DNA of 10,674 nucleotides, taken from NCBI GenBank assembly GCA_905478675.1, contig CAJQJI010000015.1:1-10674 (forward strand), read 5' to 3'. Source of the DNA: Candidatus Altimarinota bacterium. Lineage in GTDB: Bacteria; Patescibacteriota; Gracilibacteria; UBA4473. The notes below the pieces were generated by a model. The model saw only the letters and a program-made list of their open reading frames with translations. It was not told the DNA's origin and did not search any database. Below, in pieces: positions 1 to 6,235 of the stretch. The position numbers and the translations under genes are program-made. The first letter of the stretch is position 1, and each line of letters begins with the position of its first letter.

Positions 1-2280
1 AACATGAATATCCACCGAAGGATCTGTTCCAACCCCAATTCGATTTTGAGCAAGAATTCTTCCATCAGCGACATCGGTGAAGGTATTATTCCCCCAACGT
101 CCAGCGACAATCCCGCCATCATAAAAAGTCCAGGCGCCATCACGCGCTAGTAATCGATATTTATTATCCGCTCCCCCCGTATTATCATCGAAATCTTTTA
201 GCTCAATCTCTCGCACATTTTGAACATCTTGATCATTCACATTAAGATTAGTCGTGGCTGTATGGTTTCCTAAATTATCGCCAGCCACCGTAGCCCATTT
301 ATTATCCCCTCGTAAAAATGTTGAGGAGTTTTTTGTTCCTGTTGCACTTAATTCAGTGGTAGCGACTAAGCTTCCATTCGCTACTTCTGACGCTCCCACC
401 GCACCCGCTGAAATCTCAGAGGCGTTAACCGCATTGGCGGCAATCTGCGTGGCCGTAATTGTATTATTACCGATTCGAGCCACATTTAACGTCCCAGAAC
501 TTATATTTGAAGCATTTAAACTCGTTAACGCACTTCCATTCCCGGCAAAATTGGCCGCCGTTACTTTTTTAGCGACCGTCACATTTCCGTTTCCCGCGAC
601 TAAAAAACTACCATCAGGCGCATCCATATCAAATCGAACCGGGTTTGATTCCCACGTACTGCTGAAATTGTCCGCATAGCGTCCGAAACGCAATTCGTTT
701 GAACTATCGCCCCCATAATGCATTCTAAGAGTTTTAGTTGAAGAGCCGCCGTCCATTTCTAACATCTTCCACCCAGAACCACTCATTCGAATATCACCGG
801 CCACTTCTAGCTTCTCATTTGGATTCGTCCCGATTCCAACATAGCCATTTTCAGCAATTCGAAGGGAGTCTGTGTACCCAGTGCCCGCTGAATTAGCCAC
901 TCTAAACCACACACCACCTCCGTAACTTTTAGAGGCGCTATTATCCGCATACAGTTGATCATATCCCTGTTTCCCTAAATTTAGAAAAGTGTAATCCCCG
1001 CCTGAATTAATTTTAGCGTACCCATTTACGTCTAATTTTTGTGCTGGATTTGTGGTCCCAATACCTATATTTCCATTCGTTTTTATCGTAAAAAACTGCG
1101 AATTATTGTAACGAACTTGGAATTTATCCGCATCAGACTCATCCATTCGCATAGTCCAAGAAGATGATCCATCCACATTATTAACTAAGTTAAGCGTTGG
1201 GTCAGTTCCATCGGCCGTAGCTTCAACGGTTAAGGTTGTCCAACTGGCATCTTTTACGTGTAAACTAGAAGACGGAGAGGTCGTTCCAATCCCGACACGT
1301 CCGTTTGCCAAAATTCGCATTTTTTCACTGTTGTTTACTAAAAAACCAGTGTGTACGTCTTTTTTCATTTGCATTCCCCAATTCCCATCTCCATCTAATA
1401 AACCAAAATCAGATCCATTCCCAGAGCCGTAAATTCGACCATAAACAGCGTTTTCTTTATCTCTAAAGACCATTTGAGTCGTATTCGAATCATTACTGTC
1501 ATAATAAAGCAGGGAACCATTATCGCCGTATATATCTTGGCCTGAACCTAGATATATATGACGACCATCGGCACGAATATTTCCCGTGGTATGTATTTTT
1601 TGAGACGGTGAAGTTGTTCCAACCCCTAAACTATTATTGGTCGCGAGTAAGCCAGGTACATAAGTCCCGCTTGTAAATTCATTTGAAGGATTGAGCCTTA
1701 GCCAACTATCTGAATATTGAACAATAGTTTTTCCATCACCTTCATAAGTTGTACCGTTTGCTAAAATATTACCACTCGCCGTTATCGTCCCGCCCGTAGA
1801 AATTCCCACCGTATTAACCGCAAAAGTTGGCCCCCAACTTACCGCGTCATTATCCGCTGGCGAAGCATTTGTCCCCACCTTCATTTCTAAGGCAGACTTA
1901 CTGCTATCTAAAGCGCCTCCAATATAAAAGGCTGAACCCCCAGCCTGTGTAAAACGCTCGTCGCTCGAGGAATAATCATGACCAAATCGGATTTGTACAT
2001 TTCCCCCACCATCATTATGAGTAATTTTATTAATTCCGTTTTCCCACATAATCCCTTCACCATCAGTCACCGTTATACTTTCTACATTCAAATCTCCCGA
2101 AACACCCCCAGAGTCTACATCGGTTCGTAATGCCTGTATCTGCGTTCGCAATTCATTAATATGCGACGCCTTTACCTCTGTGCTTCCGGCCAGAATATTT
2201 TCATCCCAAGAAATGGCCGCCTGGGCATTAAGACTAAAAGACAACGTAAAAACGAAAACTAAGAAAAAAAAAGGATTCAT
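1..2280 (-). CDS. Secreted tail-fibre/adhesin-like repeat protein (3' end off the window)
   Basis: An uninterrupted frame of 760 codons runs from an ATG at 2278-2280 off the left edge, so the C-terminus is missing. Residues 1-21 look like a signal peptide: a phenylalanine/leucine-rich core, then NAQA and a likely cut before AISW. No Lys or Arg precedes the core, which is unusual. A motif of the type VGIGTTSPSxxLxV, often seen in tail-fibre-domain and surface proteins, occurs five times, at about residues 218-230, 328-341, 404-418, 480-493 and 747-760. Residues 575-640 carry the related FAGNGSALTSLNASNISSG pattern followed by short Ala/Ser/Asn-rich repeats, and HINELR at 40-45 is typical of the N-terminus of such proteins. 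Many of these proteins end in an intramolecular chaperone (peptidase S74), which would lie outside the window. A cell-surface fibre or adhesin is inferred. It lies 90 bases behind the pilus ATPase genes on the same strand. A phage origin is less likely because of the signal peptide. No Shine-Dalgarno or clear promoter precedes it. Confidence 0.75.
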   Translation of the reverse strand, partial: MNPFFFLVFVFTLSFSLNAQAAISWDENILAGSTEVKASHINELRTQIQALRTDVDSGGVSGDLNVESITVTDGEGIMWENGINKITHNDGGGNVQIRFGHDYSSSDERFTQAGGSAFYIGGALDSSKSALEMKVGTNASPADNDAVSWGPTFAVNTVGISTGGTITASGNILANGTTYEGDGKTIVQYSDSWLRLNPSNEFTSGTYVPGLLATNNSLGVGTTSPSQKIHTTGNIRADGRHIYLGSGQDIYGDNGSLLYYDSNDSNTTQMVFRDKENAVYGRIYGSGNGSDFGLLDGDGNWGMQMKKDVHTGFLVNNSEKMRILANGRVGIGTTSPSSSLHVKDASWTTLTVEATADGTDPTLNLVNNVDGSSSWTMRMDESDADKFQVRYNNSQFFTIKTNGNIGIGTTNPAQKLDVNGYAKINSGGDYTFLNLGKQGYDQLYADNSASKSYGGGVWFRVANSAGTGYTDSLRIAENGYVGIGTNPNEKLEVAGDIRMSGSGWKMLEMDGGSSTKTLRMHYGGDSSNELRFGRYADNFSSTWESNPVRFDMDAPDGSFLVAGNGNVTVAKKVTAANFAGNGSALTSLNASNISSGTLNVARIGNNTITATQIAANAVNASEISAGAVGASEVANGSLVATTELSATGTKNSSTFLRGDNKWATVAGDNLGNHTATTNLNVNDQDVQNVREIELKDFDDNTGGADNKYRLLARDGAWTFYDGGIVAGRWGNNTFTDVADGRILAQNRIGVGTDPSVDIHV

Positions 2281-2370
2281 AGAAAGGGGAAATATTATCT
2301 TTCTAATCTTAGTTTAGATAGCCCTTTTAAGTCACTAAAAAAAGCTGGACAGTCCGCCGATTATTATTTT

Positions 2371-3459
2371 TTAGCCTAGAATCTCCTCTGGAATCTCGTA
2401 CCCACTAGTTTGCAAGATATAATCTAGCTGCTCCGCTGATGAAGCATTATTATGTGCCACTTGGTAGCTTATTTTACCTTGAATAGCCTGGTGAGCCAAA
2501 GACTGGTCAAACATAACCATTTTCCCCGAGTCATCGGTTTGCATTGCATTTGGAATTTGAAAAATTGAGTTCTGTCGAATGTGATTTGCAACCGCGTAAT
2601 TCGACATAAGAATTTCGTACACTAAGACTCGCCCACCATCAGTTGATTCAACCAATCGCTGACAAATAACCATTGAAAGCGTTGAAGCTAACTGTGATCG
2701 AATCTGTACTTGTCGTTCAGCAGGGAATACATCAATAATACGATGAATTGTTTCGGCCGCACTATTTGTATGAAGGGTTGAAAAGACTACGTGTCCGGTT
2801 TCGGCAGCGGTTAAAGCGGATGAGATGGTTTCTAAGTCTCGCATCTCTCCTACCATTAAAACATCTGGATCTTCACGTAAGGCGGCTTTTAAGCCACGTT
2901 CAAAACTAGAAACATCTCGTTCTAAATTCCGTTGATGCACAATACTTTTCTCTGAATTAATAATAAATTCGATCGGATCTTCCAATAAAATAAAGTGTTC
3001 GGCCTTATGATCAGCGCGAGCTTTAATCATTGAAGCTAAGCTCGTAGATTTACCGTGCCCAGTTGCGCCTGTTATTAAAATAAGGCCTTTTTTAAGTTTT
3101 TTCGCATGATCAAGCACAAAGTCGGGTAACCCGGTAGTTTCAAAAGCGGGAATTTCCGCCGGAATCATCCGAAACGCTAAGGCTACGCCGTCTCGTGTAT
3201 GATAAGCATTACAACGAAATCTATATTTTTGATTTGAACTATGCACAAAGTCAACGTCACGCATTTCTTCTAATTTTGCCTGCTGTTTTCCATTTAAAAT
3301 ATGCATTAACAACTCATCAATTTCCGCTTTAGAAATAATGTCACCTACAGAGCTAATACGACCGCTAATACGAAAAAACACTGCTCGCCCTGGGCTAAGA
3401 TGTGTATCGGAGGCGCCTTTTTCTCCCGCATAGTTAAGAATCTGGTCTAAATCGATCAT
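2371..3459 (-). CDS. pilT: Type IV pilus retraction ATPase, PilT/PilU family (second of a tandem pair)
   Basis: The product is a 362-residue cytoplasmic hexameric motor ATPase of the PilT/PilU family, which powers pilus retraction by depolymerising pilin at the inner-membrane base. Visible motifs are Walker A GATGHGKST (131-139), the Asp box ILLEDPIEF (157-165), Walker B with REDPDVLMVGEMRD (195-208) and the His box TGHVVFSTLHTN (221-232). The C-terminal region has AVANHIRQ (289-296), matching the AIRNLIRE position of PilT. The length is normal for the family. I chose the ATG at 3457-3459 (MIDLDQILNY) because it aligns with the family start. A TTG eight codons upstream would overlap the preceding gene. 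The ATG follows the upstream stop after one base, so translation is probably coupled. Walker A and the following TSLASMI look like PilU, while GEMRDLET and FPAER look like PilT, so naming it PilT or PilU is uncertain. Confidence 0.9.
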   Translation of the reverse strand: MIDLDQILNYAGEKGASDTHLSPGRAVFFRISGRISSVGDIISKAEIDELLMHILNGKQQAKLEEMRDVDFVHSSNQKYRFRCNAYHTRDGVALAFRMIPAEIPAFETTGLPDFVLDHAKKLKKGLILITGATGHGKSTSLASMIKARADHKAEHFILLEDPIEFIINSEKSIVHQRNLERDVSSFERGLKAALREDPDVLMVGEMRDLETISSALTAAETGHVVFSTLHTNSAAETIHRIIDVFPAERQVQIRSQLASTLSMVICQRLVESTDGGRVLVYEILMSNYAVANHIRQNSIFQIPNAMQTDDSGKMVMFDQSLAHQAIQGKISYQVAHNNASSAEQLDYILQTSGYEIPEEILG

Positions 3460-3460
3460 G

Positions 3461-4525
3461 TTAAGATATGTTGTTAAGCTCAAAGAGCGCTTTTAATTGG
3501 TTTTTATCGGTGGCATATTCATAAGCTACTTCGTTTGTAATTTGTTTAGACATAACCAAACTTACTAGTGATTGCTCAAAAAGAATCATTTGGCCACTAC
3601 TATCGGTTTGCATTACATTGGGAATTTGAAAAATTTTATCCTGACGGATGTAGTTGGCGATGGCGTAATTCATCGTCAAAATTTCAAAAGCCAGTACTCG
3701 ACCAGCACCATCAGCACGAGGCACTAAACGTTGAGAAATAATCATTGAAAGATTGGAGGCTAATTGACTTCGGACTTGTGGTCGTTGCTCTGGCGTAAAA
3801 CTATCTAGAAAACGCGTAATTGTTTGTACGGCCGTATTAGTATGAAGGGTTCCCATAACTAAATGCCCTGTTTCGGCTAACGTTAAAGTGGATCCCATAG
3901 TAGATTGATTACGAATTTCCCCAATCATCAACACATCTGGGTCTTCTCGTAAAGAGCCTAAAATACCCGCATCATAATCTAATACATCTCGCCCAATTTC
4001 ACGTTGTTGCACGACACTATCATGATTTTCGATTAAATACTCAATCGGATCTTCAATCGTTAAAATATGCTGTGGAATCGATTTTGCTCTTGTTTGTAAC
4101 AAGGAGGCCAATGTAGTTGATTTACCTTGCCCTGTTGGACCAACTACCAAAACTAAGCCGGTTTTAGCACCGACTAATTTTTCTTCTACAAAGCTCGGAA
4201 AACCAATCGCACTAAACTCTGGAACGGTTGGCATAATAACTCTAAAACACGCCGATAACCCCGTGTTTGTGAAAAAAGCATTCCCCCGTAAACGATGTTC
4301 TCCCTGAGAAAACATAAAATCAACCTGACGTTCCGACTTAAGCGTCGTCATTTGCAGGGGGGTTAGCATTTGCGCGACTGAAGTCTCAATAAATTCTTTG
4401 GGAATCGGCTCTCCCATAGCCTGCATTTGCCCGTTTTGTCGTATAAATATAGGACTCCCGGCTACTAGGTGTAGATCCGAAATTCCATTACTAGCGACGT
4501 ACTCAATAATCTGTTTAATATCCAT
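3461..4525 (-). CDS. pilT: Type IV pilus retraction ATPase, PilT/PilU family (first of a tandem pair)
   Basis: This 354-residue secretion-superfamily ATPase is a clear paralogue of the gene directly downstream, with the same motif order. It has Walker A GPTGQGKST (129-137), the Asp box ILTIEDPIEY (154-163), Walker B LREDPDVLMIGEIRN (192-206) and the His box TGHLVMGTLHTNTA (219-232). AIANYIRQDKIFQIPN (288-303) sits where PilT has AIRNLIRE, with the first arginine replaced. The N-terminal PAS-like region ends about residue 110, where the RecA-like domain begins. Expected role: retraction motor, or accessory motor forming a pair with its neighbour, at the cytoplasmic base of a type IV pilus. No pilin, PilB or PilC gene lies in the window. 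The Walker A is PilT-like, whereas IGEIRNQSTM and FTPEQRPQ recall PilU, the opposite mix to its partner. The ATG has no Shine-Dalgarno and lies about 15 bases from the predicted transcription start. Confidence 0.9.
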   Translation of the reverse strand: MDIKQIIEYVASNGISDLHLVAGSPIFIRQNGQMQAMGEPIPKEFIETSVAQMLTPLQMTTLKSERQVDFMFSQGEHRLRGNAFFTNTGLSACFRVIMPTVPEFSAIGFPSFVEEKLVGAKTGLVLVVGPTGQGKSTTLASLLQTRAKSIPQHILTIEDPIEYLIENHDSVVQQREIGRDVLDYDAGILGSLREDPDVLMIGEIRNQSTMGSTLTLAETGHLVMGTLHTNTAVQTITRFLDSFTPEQRPQVRSQLASNLSMIISQRLVPRADGAGRVLAFEILTMNYAIANYIRQDKIFQIPNVMQTDSSGQMILFEQSLVSLVMSKQITNEVAYEYATDKNQLKALFELNNIS

Positions 4526-4546
4526 AGGGAAGATAAATATCCCGAT

Positions 4547-4575
4547 ATTATAACAGACTTAAGGCATTTTCACAA
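4547..4575 (-). promoter_or_regulatory. Sigma70-type promoter for the tandem pilus ATPase genes
   Basis: On the minus strand a perfect TATAAT (4547-4552) lies 17 bases after TTGTGA (4570-4575), the optimal spacing. Transcription would start near 4540, giving a leader of about 15 bases before the ATG at 4525. An inverted repeat AATAT-CCCG-ATATT (4536-4549) overlaps the -10 box and start point and could be an operator, though in AT-rich DNA this is weak evidence. Confidence 0.6.
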
Positions 4576-4592
4576 CCCACAAACCCCAGTTT

Positions 4593-5642
4593 TTACGCCC
4601 TAGGACTTGCCTTCTTTCGACGAAACGGATTTTTACCCAACGCCATTGGATCTTTTTTCAACTGCCCAGCTCTAATTTCTCGTTGTTCTTCTTCAGGTAA
4701 AAGTGATAGGTTTTTACAATCTTCACTGCAACACCCTTTATTAGTTTCGGCACAGTTATCACACTGAATAAAAAGTAAATTACAGGCTAAGTTAGCGCAG
4801 TTTACATGTACATCACACTCCGTGCCACACTGGTGGCAATTACTTAAAACATCTTCCGTAATACGTTCCGCCGTACGACCATCAAACACATAGTTTTTCC
4901 CTTTAAATTTGGATTCTAAACCTTGCGCTTTAACTTGGTGTGCATATTCAATAATACCGCCGTGTAGTTGATAGACTTTCTTAAAACCATGATGCCGCAA
5001 ATAACTACTAGCTTTTTCGCAACGAATACCGCCTGTACAATAAAGCAGTAGTTCTTTGTCTTTTTTATCTTTTAAGTCTTCTTTCACCATTGGTAACTCT
5101 TCTCGGAAAGTCGCGGCATCTGGGGTAATAGCGCCTTCAAAGTGCCCAACTTCTGATTCATAAAAATTCCGCATATCCACACAAATTACGTCAGGGTCTT
5201 CTAATTTTTCATGAAAATCTAGAGCACTTAGGTGTTGACCTACATCCGAAGCGTCGAAGGTTTCATCATTTAAACCGTCGGCTACAACTTTATTTTTAAT
5301 CTTAATCGTTAATTTCCAGAAAGATTCCGCTGGATCCTCAATGGCATGTTTAAAAGGCATGTCCTTGAACTCTGGCCATTTATTTAATTTCTCTACAAAC
5401 GCCTCCCACTGGGGTTCTGGAACATTCATTTGAGCATTAATCCCCTCTTCGGCTACATAGATTCGCCCAAGCGCGCCAAGAGCTTCCCATTCAACAAAGA
5501 GCTTATTTCTGGTTTCAACGGGGTCTTTAATTTTTACGTACCGGTAAAAAGAAAACGTTTTTCGTTTAAAGGTTTCAGCCTTTAGTTTTTCTAAGGCTTG
5601 CTCTTTATTAAGTCGATTTTTCAGAAAGTGTGGATGTGCCAT
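4593..5642 (-). CDS. trhO: tRNA uridine(34) hydroxylase TrhO, rhodanese family (YceA/UPF0176)
   Basis: The 349-residue product matches the TrhO family in length and architecture. Residues 25-120 form the N-terminal ferredoxin-like domain, with the conserved run EEGINAQM (66-72 onward). Residues 146-240 are a rhodanese domain with active-site loop YCTGGIRCEKA (201-211), so C202 is the probable catalytic cysteine and C208 the second conserved one. Residues 269-309 contain ten cysteines in CxxC-like spacings, the usual probable metal-binding tail, followed by a basic end (RRKK). TrhO catalyses oxygen-dependent formation of 5-hydroxyuridine at the wobble position of certain tRNAs in the cytoplasm. 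The start is the family start (MAHPHF); no good Shine-Dalgarno precedes it. It ends 67 bases before the pilT start on the same strand, and the pilus genes have their own promoter, so a shared function is not implied. Confidence 0.93.
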   Translation of the reverse strand: MAHPHFLKNRLNKEQALEKLKAETFKRKTFSFYRYVKIKDPVETRNKLFVEWEALGALGRIYVAEEGINAQMNVPEPQWEAFVEKLNKWPEFKDMPFKHAIEDPAESFWKLTIKIKNKVVADGLNDETFDASDVGQHLSALDFHEKLEDPDVICVDMRNFYESEVGHFEGAITPDAATFREELPMVKEDLKDKKDKELLLYCTGGIRCEKASSYLRHHGFKKVYQLHGGIIEYAHQVKAQGLESKFKGKNYVFDGRTAERITEDVLSNCHQCGTECDVHVNCANLACNLLFIQCDNCAETNKGCCSEDCKNLSLLPEEEQREIRAGQLKKDPMALGKNPFRRKKASPRA

Positions 5643-5651
5643 TTTAAGCTC

Positions 5652-5679
5652 AAGATAATTAATTCAAAGTCCCTATCAA
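5652..5679 (-). promoter_or_regulatory. Possible promoter for trhO with an almost leaderless start
   Basis: On the minus strand TTGATA (5674-5679) and TATCTT (5652-5657) are 16 bases apart. Initiation six or seven bases on would fall within a few bases of the trhO ATG at 5642, giving a nearly leaderless mRNA. The -35 box is good but the -10 box matches only four of six positions, so this is tentative. Confidence 0.3.
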
Positions 5680-5717
5680 GCTCTTTTGTTTTTAGAAAAA
5701 AAGAAGCCAATCAATTT

Positions 5718-5837
5718 TTATGGCGTTCTAATCATGGTATCAAAAATAACCTGACTCATGGCACGAACCTCTCCATCTGAATATGCAACCTGTAGTGTTG
5801 CTGGGGCTAGTGGTTCAGGCACTATAAATCTATAACT
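5718..5837 (-). other. In-frame coding-like continuation of the small membrane protein beyond TAG
   Basis: Directly after the TAG at 5838-5840 the same frame continues for 39 codons to TAA (5718-5720). The translation begins SYRFIVPEPLAPATLQVAY and ends FDTMIRTP. It has balanced composition, strand-like alternation and a single later stop, unlike random intergenic sequence, and it would complete the beta domain begun before the TAG. Possible explanations are a recent nonsense mutation (for example from GAG or CAG), a sequencing error, or programmed readthrough. TAG serves as an ordinary stop for the gene ending at 9481, so general recoding is unlikely. Confidence 0.5.
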
Positions 5838-6116
5838 CTAAGGCGCGTTAGCTTTAAAAGTTTTATCGGGAGGAAAAGTATAGACAATAGGCGCTTGCCC
5901 TTCCATACTAAGCGTTAGTGTGGCCCCGATTGATTTATCTTCCAACGGTAATACAACGTTTACATAATGTTCGCCTGGTGCCGGCACATAACTTTCAATT
6001 TCAACCGCTTCATTTTCAAGCGACAACGTTTGTTTCGGTCCCCCAGAAATATAGACGCCCCAAATGCCCGCTACTACGGCTATTACAATGAAAGCGATTA
6101 TTATTTTTTGATTCAT
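5838..6116 (-). CDS. Small membrane-anchored protein, possibly cut short by an amber codon
   Basis: I do not recognise the family. From the ATG at 6114-6116 the product is 92 residues. Residues 4-21 (IIIAFIVIAVVAGIWGVY) form one hydrophobic segment, so it is probably an inner-membrane anchor with the remainder outside. The rest has alternating strand-like patterns (YVNVVLPL, ATLTLSM, PIVYTFP), suggesting a small beta domain. The frame is also open upstream to an ATG at 6201-6203, adding 29 residues, but that start lies inside the secA promoter and the added residues look less protein-like. The chosen start has the only reasonable Shine-Dalgarno-like AAGG in the window, eight bases upstream. 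The frame stops at TAG (5838-5840) but continues for 39 sensible codons to a TAA at 5718-5720 (see next entry), so the gene may be a nonsense-mutated or readthrough version of a protein of about 132 residues. It is divergent from secA. Confidence 0.55.
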   Translation of the reverse strand: MNQKIIIAFIVIAVVAGIWGVYISGGPKQTLSLENEAVEIESYVPAPGEHYVNVVLPLEDKSIGATLTLSMEGQAPIVYTFPPDKTFKANAP

Positions 6117-6122
6117 CAAGCA

Positions 6123-6138
6123 GACCTTAATCAAGGTC
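6123..6138. repeat. Perfect inverted repeat just upstream of the small membrane protein start
   Basis: The arms GACCTT and AAGGTC (6123-6128 and 6133-6138) are separated by four bases and lie six bases before the ATG at 6114-6116. In the minus-strand mRNA the second arm contains the AAGG that serves as the Shine-Dalgarno-like site, so a hairpin would hide it. As DNA it could instead be an operator for the divergent gene pair. Confidence 0.45.
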
Positions 6139-6184
6139 AAAGACAATGCAAAAAGACTTTGATTCAAGATGCCACTTTCTTGGT

Positions 6185-6212
6185 TAGACAAACCCAGACT
6201 CATTAGTATATT
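6185..6212 (+). promoter_or_regulatory. Sigma70-type promoter for secA
   Basis: TAGACA (6185-6190) and TATATT (6207-6212) each match five of six consensus bases and are 16 bases apart. Initiation near 6219 gives a leader of about 17 bases to the secA ATG, without a Shine-Dalgarno. The opposite strand has TATACT overlapping the same -10 region (6205-6210), which could serve the divergent small gene, but it lacks a good -35. Confidence 0.5.
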
Positions 6213-6235
6213 CTCAAGCGATTTAAACCAACCAC

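Noticed and set aside
254..679. Plus-strand open frame of 141 codons
   Set aside because: It lies opposite the tail-fibre-like gene, which has a signal peptide and clear repeat motifs in its own frame; this one has low-complexity Ala/Pro/Val content and no motif.
2337..2357. Possible terminator after the pilus ATPase genes
   Set aside because: Seven T follow GGACTGTCC on the minus strand, but the stem is only three base pairs with mismatches outside it.
5696..5724. Possible terminator after the small membrane protein frame
   Set aside because: GCCA/TGGC with an 11-base loop is followed by TTCTTTTTTT on the minus strand; a four-pair stem overlapping the TAA is too weak to call.
5598..5780. 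Plus-strand 60-codon frame, and the plus-strand 79-codon frame at 5967-6206
   Set aside because: Both lie opposite better-supported minus-strand coding sequence and show no motif or start signal.
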